Shown here: piece after piece, positions 19,783 to 31,503 of the stretch | Position numbering within the stretch: the stretch's first letter is position 1 | Layout: every line of letters begins with the position of its first letter | Assembly (NCBI GenBank): GCA_025399215.1 | Contig: MU621136.1 | Span: forward strand, 21,245 to 85,244 | DNA length: 64,000 bases | Direction of reading: 5' to 3' | DNA from: Globomyces pollinis-pini | Taxonomy: Eukaryota > Chytridiomycota > Chytridiomycetes > Rhizophydiales > Globomycetaceae | Program-made: the position numbers and the translations under genes | Notes under the pieces: generated by a model | Seen by the model: only the letters and a program-made list of their open reading frames with translations | The model's database searches: none | Told to the model about the DNA's origin: nothing

Positions 19783-22700
19783 TTATTGTGGTAAAGCAGG
19801 TAAATTGTCAATTTCATCGTGCTTCTGTGACGAAATAGAGTCATTGTTATCTGATGGTTTCTGAGAAGAATCAGAGCCATTGTTATTATCTGATGCCTTT
19901 TGGGAGGAATCAGATCCATGCTTTTCCGATGACGTAGAATCAAACTTCATAGATCCATCATTTTTACCAGAATCAGAATCCACCTTTGAAGATTCAGCAC
20001 CGACGCCTGATGCAATTGAACTATCCATTTGGGAGCCTTTTTTCGACACATTATCGTTGATAGACACCGAAAGTATTTCATCTATATCCGACTTTTCTGG
20101 ATCCATAGCTTGAACTTCTCTTCGTAATTGGTTTTCTCTTTCTTCGCGTCTTAAGAATTCTTCCAATTCTGGATCTTCCTGAACTTCTTCAATTTGATTT
20201 TCTACTAAACTTTCATCCACCTCACTAATATCTGGCATAACCACCTCTAAATTATCTTCAAAAGGTTGAATTCCATTATCATCTTCAGATCTTCCTTGAC
20301 TTGAACCCACCTTTTCCTTGTACTAACAAGAGTTATAGAAACACGGTACGTTACCATTTTCAAGAATTTCTTTTTAAAGTCTAGTAAGCCTTTATCCAAT
20401 TGTTCGATTGTATATTTGTATTCATTCACTTGAGCTTGATACATGTTCAATTCCGTTTCCATATGTTTTAACTGTCCAGATTTTTCTTTCAAGATCTTTT
20501 GAAACTCTGCTATTTGTTGGATAGCTTCTGGTCCAGCTTGTTTGGCCAAAATAGTTTTTAAATGTAAATATAATTTTTCCTAAAGATTGTCAATCATTAG
20601 TAGATTACTTTCACTTCAATTGCACTAGCCTTTTCCATTTCTTCCTTATTTTTAGCAATCAATTTTTTTTGTAATGTATGTTGTAATTGAAGGAAATCAA
20701 ATGCTTGTGGTTGAGATCCTTCCAACTTTCTCCATCGATGTACATTGATTGGATTTTCCAATTCTTGTTCTAAAGCCTTGATTTTAGTTTGAGATTCGAT
20801 AATTTGACTTTGTAATTTGACAATCTGTCTTTTCATTGATGGGATAGCTGAGTTGTCATTACTCATCGTGGCCAATTTCACTTTGATCTTCAATATCTCT
20901 TCCTTTAACGTTTGTTGATGTTTGATGACATCTCTATAATGTACTTCACCTCTTAGTAATGCTAAGGATTGTGTTTTGATTTTATCATATACCACTGTTA
21001 ATTCATTATTTCTTCGAAGCAATTGAGAAGATAAATTATCCCTCTCAGTAACGATCAAATTCAAAGCATTTTGTTGTCTTCCTCTTTCCACATCTGCTTC
21101 TTTCACAAACTGATCCAATTTAAATTCTTCTACCATTTGTGATTTAATGTATGTTTGAGCCAATTCATTTTGTCCTTTCAATTGTTTTATTTCATCCACA
21201 ATCAATTCACCATCTCGAACTAATTTATTGTATTCATTTGTTTCTTTGACCAATTGAGCATCTTTGGAATTCACATCTTCCTTGAATCCATTAATTTGAA
21301 AATTCATGATTTTTAATCTACGTTTCATTTCATTAATTTCTGCTTGTGATTCAATCAATCTTTTAGAATGCAATTTTCTATCTGATTGAACAGCTTCATA
21401 TAAATTTTGTTGATATTTCAATTTATTTTCTGCTTGAAATGTTTGTTTTTTGAATTCAAATATTTTCAATTCAATCTCTTTTAATTCATTCATTCCTTGA
21501 TTTGCTTGATCATTTAAATCTTGATATTGTTTGATGAATGAATCACGTTCATCTTCAAGAAATATTTTTTGTTTTTGATTTTCGGTTATTTCTTTTACCA
21601 TTCTAGCCTTTTCGATTTCAATCATTGCATTTTGTTGTTTTTGAAGTAGTAACAGAGAGTTTAGATTGGTAGATTCAATTTGAGTCTTTTTTAAACATGC
21701 ATCTAAAATATCTTTTTCACGATTTAAATCATCAATGTTTTTCTTGACTCCATCAACAATACGTTTTACTTTATCACATTCATGTAAAATAGCATCATTC
21801 TGTGTTCTATAAATTTTACGTTCCATTTCCGCCTGAACCTTTTCTTCTTCTAATAATCTACTTTTCTTTACAAGTACTTCTTTGATTCTCATGACTTTCT
21901 TTACTTCAGCTTTATGATTAGCTAATTCTTTTTCCTTCATTTTGAACTCTAATAAAGCAATTTCATTCTCACTCAACAATTCGTGAGTCAATCCCATTTG
22001 TTCATCATAATCTTGTTGTAATTTAACCTAATCATAAACTAAACAAGAATCAATTACTGTTCTTGAACCTAAAGATTCTTGATCTTTCAATAACTTTTCA
22101 ATCAAAGTTTTTTGTTGTTTAATTTGAGCTTCAATCAATGCAATTTCTTCTGTAGCTCGATTTACAGCAGATTGTTTTGAAACTGCTTCTTGAGATTTTA
22201 TAGTAACAATAACACGTAATTCTCGTAATTCACGTTCTAATTTTTCCTTATTCTTAATTTCTAAATCAATTTCGATTTTTTTGGCTGCATTCTTCTCTTT
22301 TAATAATTGAATTTCTTTATCAATATTTTTTCTTTCAATTTCTAATCCTTCAATTTTTTCTGATATCGTTGTCAATGAATTTCTAAAAAATACAATTTTT
22401 TCTAATTGAGCTTCTAAATCTTTAGTAGATTGTTCTTTTTGTGCTATCAAATCATTGATAGCTCTTTCTTGTGATGCACTTAATCCTACACCTTGTTTAA
22501 TCGTGGTTGTTAAATTAGAAATTTCTAATCTTAATTGTCTAATTTCAAGTTTAGAGGATTCTTCACGTCTAGTTGATAGTGAATATAAATTCTCTGCTCT
22601 TAATATTTGATTCTTTAAGGTTTTAACAGTAACTGCATCAGCTCCTATTTTGCCGGTATCAACTGGTTGTACATCAATCAATTCAATTTCTTTGGCAACA

Positions 22701-22984
22701 TCTTCATATTTACCTCTCATCAAATTAGCTTTTTTTAAGATTTGTTGAGTCACTCGCATTAATTTTTGATATTCTTGTTTAAATCTTAATAGATTATCAT
22801 CATCTCCTATTTCATCCATCATTTCTTTTCCACTATTGGTTTAATTTTTTTCTTTAATTTACTCTGTTAGTTGTGCTTGTGTTAATACATTCCATTTTTC
22901 TAGTTCTGCCATCTTTTCGTTCATTTGAATCTCATACATGGTACTCGTAGTCTTTATCACCTTGGTAGCGTTATTGGGTGACAT
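19783..22984 (-). CDS. CFAP58: Cilia- and flagella-associated protein 58
   Basis: A long coiled-coil axonemal protein of about 890 residues, needed for flagellar assembly or motility in species where it has been studied. The first exon (ATG 22984, MSPNNATKVIKTTSTMYE) is spliced to DGKEMMDEIGDDDNLLRF. Recognition rests on conserved blocks: QQNLYEAVQSDRKLHSKRL, INEMKRRLKIMN, RDNLSSQLLRRNNELTVVYDK, ENPINVHRWRKLEGSQP, then AGPEAIQQIAEFQKIL and ELNMYQAQVNEYKYTIEQL. These follow the order seen in animal CFAP58. After the conserved end, an extra acidic tail of about 150 residues carries repeated SDSSQK(A/P)SDNN-like units that are not part of the usual family length. Introns are 30-45 nt. This is strong evidence for a motile flagellum. 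Confidence 0.93.
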
Positions 22985-23116
22985 TGGTGTAAAAGGTTAA
23001 AGTAGTCGCGTTTTTCCAATCAAAATTTATAATTGACTTTGAAGAAACTTTATCAAAGTATAGCTAAATACAATATATAAGTATGGATAATGTTTCTCAA
23101 TTCTTTATTTTCACTT

Positions 23117-25109
23117 TCATTGTCTGTCATTTGGTCTAAATCGTTTCAAATCTGAAGTATGTTCATTAGATGGTACAGGACGACGTTTCATAGCCTCTTC
23201 TTTCCTTTTTTCTTCTTCAACCCTACGTTCTAATTCTGATCGATTCATATGTTGATGCTGACGATGGTCTGAATCATCTTCATTAGCGGGTAATCCTGCA
23301 CGATTTAGCTGTGGCCCCAACATAATTGGTCGTGTTGGTGGTTGACCAGGATGGTGATGTGGAGGTGGGGGATGGTTGGGATGACCACGTTGAGATGGAG
23401 TCGCTAGCTTACTAAATCCATTTTGCGGACCAGATGTAGCTAGAGATGGGCGAGGAGTCCAATCTTTCGAACTCCTTCGTCTATCAGCTTGCATTTGCCG
23501 AGGTGGTTCTCCAGCCGAGTAAGGTGTCTACAATAAGTAAGAAAAGGTCATACTCGGAAATTAGATGGTGCACTACTTCCATATTTAGTTGGATGTAAGT
23601 CTTGTGGAACAGGCTGCTGAGGCTGTGGTTGACCTTGGTTTCCACTTTTGGGATTCTTCAGGTATTCTAATCTCTGTTTCACCAGCTGATTATTAGGATC
23701 ATATTCGAGAGCCTTGGTATACGCGTCTAATGCATCTGCAGTTTGGTTTTCACATGATTCATACAAAGTACCAAGATCGTACCTAAATCGATTAGATTAC
23801 CCATTTATATAAAAAGGAAGGAAAGTAATATTGAAATGGACTTTGTGAAAATAAACTTACCAAACTTCACTGATATATGGATTGATACGAATAGCCCTGC
23901 TATACGCATCGAGAGCATCGGAATATTGATTAATCTGATAGTATAACACACCAATAGAACACCAAAAGGTAGGATTTTGACCATCCCGATACCTAAAATG
24001 AAATCAGCAAAATCAATCATACACAGCTTGTTGGTATGAATTATATGCATCATTAAATTTTTTCTGGGCCATATAGCATCTGCCCATCAAATACCAAGTC
24101 TGAGCATCATTCTGATCTATTCATCAGATATTATGGGAATTATACCTGCTTCAACTGATCGAGTTAATAAGGTGAGTGCCATATCCTGATTCATAAAACT
24201 GGTTCCAGTTTGTTGATACAACCAACCAAGTTGTTGAAGAACTTTAGCGTGTTTAGGATTCTCTGCAAGTACTTTTTCATAAGCTTCTCTGGCTTTGTTA
24301 TACTGTATGTTAAAAAAATAGCAAAACCTCTTTTTGTTGTTCATATAAATGTCCAATTTGATACCAAATATCCAGCTCTGTTAATGGATAAGGTGGACAA
24401 GATAAAATGTATTTGAAACACTGTAAAATAAATATACAAGAGTATAAACCTCTAAACTGTTTGAATATTTTTGTTCTTGTTTATAAATAATTCCCAATCT
24501 GAAATAAATCTCATTTGCCTAATAATAAGAATCATAAACCAAACTTTTTCAAAATTGGGATCCATTTCAATAACGGCTGAAAAAGCATCTTCTGCATGTT
24601 CAAAAGATCCGTAACGGTCATATAATATGCCGATGCCATACCACAATTTGGGTTCCTTTAAAATATAAAAATAGATAAAAACAAACTTTAGGATTGGGTA
24701 AATGATATAAAGCTTGTTGATATGCTGAATATGCATTTTGTAATTCATCCAACATGAGATAACAATGACCCAAAGCACCCCAAATCTCTCCATTTGATTC
24801 ATGAATTTTCAAAATCCTTTGAAAGTATTCAGCAGCCTGGTTGAAAGAATTAGGCAGATTGAACTAAAAACCTTTGCATATTTTTCCAAAGTTCTACATA
24901 AAGCAGCAATCAATGTTAAAGTCTGCTCTGAATATGGATTATGTCGCAAAGCAGCTTCATAAGCAGCTATAGCTTTCTCAGGTTCATTCATGACTTCTGC
25001 AACTTGGCCTATCCATCAGATTGAACCTAAATTTACCTAGTTTCAACCAAGTCTGCTCGTTGAGCAGTAGCAAATCCTTTACAATCTGGGAAGTTTGGGT
25101 AGTGGCCAT
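23117..25109 (-). CDS. CYC8: Cyc8/Ssn6-type TPR transcriptional corepressor
   Basis: The TPR subunit of the Tup1-Cyc8 general corepressor, which bridges DNA-binding repressors to Tup1 and chromatin. From ATG 25109 (MATTQTSQIVKDLLLL) about ten tandem TPRs are spread over about nine exons. Examples are EKAIAAYEAALRHNPYSEQ, NGEIWGALGHCYLMLDELQ, EPKLWYGIGILYDRYGSFE, AREAYEKVLAENPKHAKVL and SDALDAYSRAIRINPYISE. The array ends with ADALDAYTKALEYDPNNQL. The C-terminal part is low complexity: Gln/Pro-rich, then a His/Pro run, then a charged Arg/Glu stretch ending KRFRPNDRQ. Vertebrate UTX/UTY share the TPR array but carry a JmjC domain, absent here. Introns are short throughout. Confidence 0.9.
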
Positions 25110-25386
25110 AGATTGTAAACAAAAATAAAAAGAAAATTGTCACTGATGGAAACACCAAAACACAAACATGTGAGTAAGCAAACAAAACAATAACAATAGA
25201 AGGAGCTAATAATTGGAGTTGGATTCGTGTAGGATGAAAGTTATGATGGAAGGTTGCTGCCTTGAACTTTTCCCAAGTTGTTACACGCGCTGGTTTGACA
25301 TTGTAAAATCAAGATCAGGTTTGAATAATATTCACTACTCAAATTACAAATTAGTCGAAAGTTACATTTACAGAAAAGTGATTTTA

Positions 25387-26918
25387 TTATTGTATTTTAC
25401 TAAAACAGAGTGATGCGTTGGTACCGCCGAAGCCAAACGAATTTGTTAATGCAACTGTAACCTAACTGATCAAATTAATCAATTATTACCCCAGTTCCAT
25501 TTCCACTACGACGGGTGATTTGACTCACATCTCGAGCTTGTTGGACAAGATCGATGGGTAAATCAGTCATATCTGGATTACTCAAATTAACTGTTCCGGG
25601 TATGATGTTCTACAAAAATCAATACATTTATGATACAAAAAACCTTATTGATGGATAAGATAGTAAAGATCGCCTCAACCGAACCAGCGGCACCTAGTAA
25701 ATGACCTGTTGCCCCTTTCGTTGACGAGACTGCAATCTGTTTACCAAGTGTTTTAGATATGGCATTAGCTTCCACACGGTCCCCTATTGCCATTAAGTCA
25801 ATAAGAAAGCATACCAAGTGGAGTTGAAGTAGCATGGGCATTGACATAGTCCACTTCAATAGGATCCAGTTTAGCAATTGCTAGAGCTCTTTTCATGGCA
25901 CGGATAGCCCCTGAACCATCTTCAGGTGGAGCAGTCATATGATACGAATCGCCTGTTAAACCATACCCAACCAATTCGGCGTATATCTTGGCACCTCTAT
26001 TTACTGCATGCTGATATTCTTCTAAAACAACTACACCAGCACCCTCACCCATCACAAACCCATCACGATCGATATCAAATGGACGAGACGCTTTTTCAGG
26101 GGTATCATTAAAATTGGTTGATAATGCACGCAATCTAAATATTATCCCAAGAATCCTCATACTGTGAAAACCCAGCGATAGCTAAGTCGGTAACGCTTGC
26201 TTCACTGCCACCAGCAATCATAACGTTTGCATCTCCATACTGAATGAACCTTGATGCATCACCAATAGAATGAGCACCAGTAGTGCATGCAGTTGAAACA
26301 GCATGATTTGGACCTTTGTAACCATACTTCATGCTAACATGTCCCGCTAAAATTACCTCAACTGAAAAGTTTACCAGCCATATTGACAAGCAATCTTGGA
26401 ACGAAATACGGGTTTACTTTCCTGGGACCCTAAGGAATGAGAATGATCCAGTTACTTTATCGATTAAAGCATGTTGTGCTTCCACAATATCTTGAAGTGA
26501 ACCAATACCAGATCCAATACAAACACCCTTTAAAATAAGTGTCAATTGCATATTACTGTCATTTCTTTATCATAATCTGAATTAGGTGACCAACCAGAAT
26601 CAGTTATAGCTTCATGAGCAGCAACCTACCAATAAAACAAAATCTATTAGATACCAAAGCATATTTCATGAATAAAGATAGTTTCTTATCATCCTACAAA
26701 TTCATGAATTATTATAATGATACAGATTTTGAGAACGGTAAAGCATGAGCAGGAACGCAACCAGCAATATAATTCTTATCAGGTACTTTATGAATTCCTG
26801 AGACTCCATTGATGAGGTTTATCCAGTTTTGTTTCACATTTGAACCCAATGGTGTTAATAATCCTGATATTCAATGGGATATCATTTTACCCAATCCAGT
26901 AACAACGACCCTTCTCAT
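25387..26918 (-). CDS. CEM1: Beta-ketoacyl-ACP synthase (mitochondrial type II FAS, Cem1/OXSM-like)
   Basis: The condensing enzyme of type II fatty-acid synthesis, which in fungi and animals acts in mitochondria (lipoate precursor supply). The start [10 protein letters not shown] is spliced to [13 protein letters not shown]. The Cys-His-His triad is visible: [27 protein letters not shown] and [16 protein letters not shown]. The glycine-rich end [11 protein letters not shown] follows. [13 protein letters not shown] ([19 protein letters not shown]) and [18 protein letters not shown] motifs identify the KAS II/FabF branch. About nine introns are present. The called start leaves no mitochondrial presequence; an upstream exon may be missing, or import is signalled differently. 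Confidence 0.92.
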
Positions 26919-27132
26919 TAAAAAAAAAATAAAAGATATTTTTCAATTGGATATTTAAAATTTGGTAAATGTTGTTAGGATTCAATTGTATAGTTTTTAT
27001 AATGATTTCATTCGAAAAATAACGAAATGGAAGAGAAACTTTGAAACGGCCAAAAGTTTCTGTTCGGTTGGAGATGGACCAGTCTTTGTGACTAAAACTC
27101 TTTAATTTTCTTTCCTTTCTCAGCAACTTGAA

Positions 27133-28317
27133 ATGTATTCCATTTTATTGGCATCAACCATTTATGCTGCTTCATACTGTCCAGTTGCTGATAAGTTTTG
27201 TATCGCTACAGAATTGAAATCAGATTCTTCAATTTGTTGGACTATTGATAGTGCTGCTGCTGGTTGGGCAGCTATTGGCTTGGGATCTAAACGAATGGCT
27301 GACTCGGACATGTACATGGGTTGGAAGAACACTACCGATGGAATCACTCTGGCAAACAAGAAATCTACTGGTCATGGTCAACCTGCTTTTAATTCTATTC
27401 AGAATGCTGTGCTAGTTCCTACTGTTGTGGATCGTCCTAAATGGTCAAAACTCTCCTTTTCATTTTGCAGAAATGTAACTGTAAGTGCTGCTAATGGTGC
27501 AACTATTACAAACAATTTAAATTATATTTATGCATTTTCTAATGTAATGCCAAAAGGAAATGTGGACGCTGCCAGCAATCCAATCCATATTCATAGTGAT
27601 GGTGACTACGGAACCTTTTCATTCGACTTTTTAGGTTCAGAAACAGGTCATAATCATGGAGAATCTGATCATCATGATGAAGAGTCCCATGAAGAAACAA
27701 TCTTACAAGCTTCAAGTGCGTTCCCCTTATCCACCGTCATTATCATCCATGGAATACTCATGTTCATAGCTTGGGTCGTAGTGCCGTTCGTTGCCATTTT
27801 TGTTGCTCGATATCTCAAGAATGTGATTCCTACCCGATGGTTCACCATTCATTTCATGCTTTTGGGTGTAGTGACTGGTGTATTGACTATTGTATCTGCT
27901 ATATTGGTGTTTTTATATATCGACGAACGAAACCCTTACTTTGATACACTTCATGCCAAGTTAGGAGTTGCAATTGTTATTGTAATGTTGTGTCAGATTG
28001 CATTAGGTGTAATCTCCGATCGTAAATTCTCACCTCAACGCCATTCAGTTCCGTGGTGGGATATCTTACATTGGTGGATTGGACGTATTCTGACCATTGC
28101 AGGATTAGTGAATTCATATTTTGGTATTGCTCTTGTATCAGAATTTTCAAATGATGCCTATATTCCATTTATTACTTGTTTTGGTATTGTGATTGGACTT
28201 GGTGTTTTCTCATTCGTGTATGGTGAAGTCTATTATGGACAAGTTCATCATTTGGAGAAGGTTGTGACGGAGGATGTGGATGGTGATGAGTCCAAGACTA
28301 TCGTTGTTGTTTCTTGA
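27133..28317 (+). CDS. DOMON-cytochrome b561 membrane oxidoreductase
   Basis: A 394-residue intronless protein. A signal peptide (MYSILLASTIYAASY) is followed by a DOMON domain (about residues 20-165) containing CWTIDSAAAGWAAIGLG and SDMYMGWKN, with the usual ligand Met. A His/Glu-rich linker (GHNHGESDHHDEESHEE) leads to a cytochrome b561 domain with about five or six helices. Four candidate haem His are seen, at IHGILMFIAW, WFTIHFMLLGV, FDTLHAKLGV and ILHWWIGRIL. This resembles fungal and plant DOMON-b561 proteins that move electrons across the secretory or plasma membrane, often linked to ferric or ascorbate reduction. The His-rich linker could bind metal; that is inference. Confidence 0.88.
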   Translation: MYSILLASTIYAASYCPVADKFCIATELKSDSSICWTIDSAAAGWAAIGLGSKRMADSDMYMGWKNTTDGITLANKKSTGHGQPAFNSIQNAVLVPTVVDRPKWSKLSFSFCRNVTVSAANGATITNNLNYIYAFSNVMPKGNVDAASNPIHIHSDGDYGTFSFDFLGSETGHNHGESDHHDEESHEETILQASSAFPLSTVIIIHGILMFIAWVVVPFVAIFVARYLKNVIPTRWFTIHFMLLGVVTGVLTIVSAILVFLYIDERNPYFDTLHAKLGVAIVIVMLCQIALGVISDRKFSPQRHSVPWWDILHWWIGRILTIAGLVNSYFGIALVSEFSNDAYIPFITCFGIVIGLGVFSFVYGEVYYGQVHHLEKVVTEDVDGDESKTIVVVS

Positions 28318-28679
28318 TTTATAGACAGATGATCTAATATAGATTGGAATTGCAACATATGGCTTTATTTACATTTTTAAATCGAAGTACAGTTCTTACA
28401 ATGGACTTGATTGGGTATACATCAAGAGATTCGCACAGTTTATACAATGGAATTGATGTAGTACATGTCAATAACAAAGGCATTGGCATACCTTCAAGCC
28501 ACATACTTGGATTGTATTTTATGGATGCGAGTTTGTGTAATATTTAACTAAATGTGTAAAAGTAAAACACATTGTGAAGAATCAACCATTCTTCATTAAA
28601 GCTTTTCCATATCTGTCTACAAACGAACAACGGAATTGAATAGTTGCGAGATGAATGTATATTGTATAAATAAGGAAAA
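28318..28679. other. Intergenic, convergent 3' ends
   Basis: 362 bp between the DOMON-b561 stop and the GrpE stop (minus strand). A 67-codon plus-strand open frame (28344-28547) has no features of a gene. Nothing supported. Confidence 0.4.
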
Positions 28680-29346
28680 CTAATCGTCGCCCTTGACAAC
28701 GCCGACATTAGCAGGTCGTAAAATCCTATCTTTAATCTTGTAACCAGTCTTGTCGACATGAAAGACGGTTCCAGGAGTTTTACCTGGCATAGGAGATTGA
28801 AAGATGGCAGTGTGGAGGTTAAAGTCAAAAGGTTGGTCCAAAGATTCATACGGAGTGATACCATATTGAGCAAAAGTTTTCAAGAGTTCTTTACGAGTCA
28901 TTTCCACACCAATGTACAAATTTTTCAGATCGGGATGAGTAGTATTTTCACCACGTTCGGCAACTGGAACGGCATCGAGGGCCATTGATAAGATATCAGC
29001 AGTGGACAATAAATCCTTTGCAAACTTTTGAATAGCATAATCACCTTTTTCCAATAGTTCTTTACGAGTTCTAGCACGAACATTTTCAGCATCGGCGACA
29101 CTTCTCATGTAAGCGTCCTAGAGGTAAGAATCAAGAATAAGATACTTTGAGTTCAGCAATTTGATGATCTTTTTCAGCCAAGAGCAAGTCTTTTTCCGAG
29201 ACAAGTTTTGCTAAGTGTTCCGGGTCCGATTGAGCATCCGGTTTTGCATCAGAATACATACGAAAAGGAGAAATAGGTCTAAGTTTAGAATTCAGTTTCA
29301 AAGAATTGGTAGCAGTTCTGAAGAGAGACTTTGAGAGGATCGACAT
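28680..29346 (-). CDS. MGE1: Mitochondrial GrpE nucleotide-exchange factor (Mge1)
   Basis: The co-chaperone that releases ADP from mitochondrial Hsp70, driving protein import and folding. The N-terminus (ATG 29346: MSILSKSLFRTATNSLKLN) is Ser/Arg/Leu-rich with no acidic residues, a good mitochondrial presequence. A long helical stretch follows (VSEKDLLLAEKDHQIAELK), then a 28-nt intron. The GrpE core follows: DAYMRSVADAENVRARTRKE, GDYAIQKFAKDLLSTADIL, LYIGVEMTRKELLKTFAQYG. The beta domain ends PGTVFHVDKTGYKIKDRILRPANVGVVKG. Length (about 210 residues) is normal for the family. Confidence 0.94.
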
Positions 29347-29672
29347 AGTGAGAGGGAGAAAAAAAAGAGACAAAACGGATGTTTTAGAGTGGGATAAATA
29401 GGTGAGAGTAGATGGAATAGTAGCATCGATAAATGATTGAGTAAGAGGTGGGATCGTAGAAAGTGTCTGTTAGAATTAGTTTGTGTCTAGCACTAGGTTG
29501 GTACACATCGATGATGTACTCATTGGATTGGCATTACCGAAATTGAGAACGCTGGACTAGAAATGAATATTTCTGGCTCAGCAAAATCCAATTCTTTTAC
29601 TAGCGAGTCCTCAAAATATCCACTTACAAAGTGTTGGTTTCAAGACTTTATTTTTACCAAATCAAATATTTG
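29347..29672. promoter_or_regulatory. Divergent promoter region of GrpE and mitochondrial PheRS genes
   Basis: 326 bp shared by two divergent genes for mitochondrial proteins, so they might be co-regulated. No motif stands out by eye. Confidence 0.35.
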
Positions 29673-31425
29673 ATGATGAGAAAACTATATGGAAACATTC
29701 AGTCTCTGCTATGCAATTCCAACTACCGGTTTTATTCAATTGCAAAGTATCCTGCCGATTATATGACCAACATCACCCCTTCTATCCTCTCAAAGCTGGA
29801 CTTGAAGCTGCATCTTACCCCAAATCATCCAATTCATATTCTTAAATCTCTCATCGATGCACATTTGTCTACCAACCACAATTACACCATCCTGGATAAA
29901 GTATTCTTAGCATCGTCTCACTGTAGATGAACCCCATTGTTTCTACAAAACAAAACTTTGATGATTTACTCTTTGATTCTGCTCATCCAGGAAGAAGTAA
30001 AACTGGTACGAAAATATCTTTTATTTTTATCTCTATAGGTACCGAATTATTCCTTTGATTGTCCTTAGATACTTATTACGTAAATGAACACCACGTCTTA
30101 CGAACCCATACTTCTGCTCACCAATCGGAAGCTTTAGCTTCTGATAAAGCATCCGGTTATTTGCTTTCGGCTGATGTTTATCGAAGGGATGAAATCGATC
30201 CCACTCATTACCCAGTCTTTCATCAAATGGAAGGTATCATTTGTTCATTCACGTCCGAGGCATTCGATTATTTAATTCTAAAGATTTATCGCTCTTACAA
30301 TCTGATCCACAAATTAACGCTCATGTACTCGAACCTTTAGATTTTGAAACAGATAATCCTGTTCAAAAACATCATTCTGTTGAACACTCTACTTTGGTTG
30401 CAAAACATCTTAGATTAGAATTGGAAGGATTGATTAAATTTCTTTTCAACGATGAGCATTTACAAATTCGATGGATTCAAGCTTACTTTCCGTTTACATC
30501 TCCAAGGTACGTTTATGCATAAGTCTATACCTTGAACACAATTTCAATTAGCATGGTAGTTGTAAATACCGGATGTAGAGATTGAATTACATTCGCACCT
30601 ATATTTCAATTTTTATATACTGCAATATTCATCGGCCCATTAAAAGCAGCAGATCTATATATAGTACATTCTTCATGCATTGATGTGAAAGTACTCTCAA
30701 AGCTTTCATACTATTATACATTTTCAACATGCCATATACGAAATCGAAAATTATTAACATATAACATAAAACTAACAATTTGATAGTTGGGAAATGGAAA
30801 TATTTTACAATAATCAATGGTTGGAAGTGCTGGGATGTGGAGTTATTGAGCAAGAAATTATCAACAACGCTTTACCAGAGAAAAGCAAAGATATTATTGG
30901 TTGGGCATTTGGAATAGGTTTAGAGCGCATAGCAATGGTACTGTTATCTGTCTAACATCACAGGTAATATGTAGCACAAACGCTAATAGAAAGGTATTAT
31001 TCGATATTCCCGACATCAGACTATTTTGGTCAACAGATCCAAGATTCTTATCACAGTTCAAATCCGGTAAAATCACAAAATTCGTACCTTTTTCGAAATA
31101 CCCAGTTTGTTACAAAGATATTTCATTCTGGTATCCAACCACATTCCATGAAAACGATATGAGTGAAATAGTTCGAACTATATGTGGCGACACTGCTGAA
31201 GAAGGTAATCTCCCATTAACTTATTCCAGTTAAATTGGTATTTTAGTAATTATGGGTTGATTTTAGATTGATACTTTTGTGCATCCAAAAACAAAGAAGC
31301 AAAGTCGATGTTATCGAATCAATTATCGATCTATGGATAGAACGTTGACTAATAAGGAAATTGATCAGTTACATAATCAATTGGCTGCTCAGTTGGTCGA
31401 ACAGCTTGGAATTGAATTGAGGTAA
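29673..31425 (+). CDS. MSF1: Mitochondrial phenylalanyl-tRNA synthetase
   Basis: A monomeric class II synthetase that charges mitochondrial tRNA-Phe. ATG 29673 gives [22 protein letters not shown], an Arg/Ser-rich presequence; the frame upstream has only non-ATG starts. The catalytic core has [13 protein letters not shown] and motif 2, [20 protein letters not shown]. Further on are [17 protein letters not shown] and motif 3, [20 protein letters not shown]. The C-terminal ferredoxin-fold anticodon-binding domain (FDX-ACB) runs from [20 protein letters not shown] to the end ([14 protein letters not shown]). About seven introns are present. Most are 30-60 nt, but one (30507-30786) is 280 nt and lies inside the PFTSP/SWEM block. 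Confidence 0.93.
30507..30786 (+). other. Outlier 280-nt intron in the PheRS gene
   Basis: Canonical ends (gtacgt...gatag) splice TCTCCAAG to TTGGGAAATG, restoring the SPSWEME block that is conserved in the family. At 280 nt it is roughly ten times the usual intron here. No convincing box C/D pair, H/ACA tail or tRNA fold was found inside. Confidence 0.75.
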
Positions 31426-31503
31426 TTGTGGGTATTTATTGTATTCTACATTAATACATTTTTTATTCACATTTCTATTGTATGCTTCTATTGCAGTATT
31501 GAG

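Noticed and set aside
28344..28547. 67-codon plus-strand ORF after the DOMON-b561 gene
   Set aside because: No domain, signal peptide or codon bias, and it lies in a convergent 3' region.
30507..30786. snoRNA inside the long PheRS intron
   Set aside because: Only a weak box C-like word (ttgatgtga) and no box D at a suitable distance.
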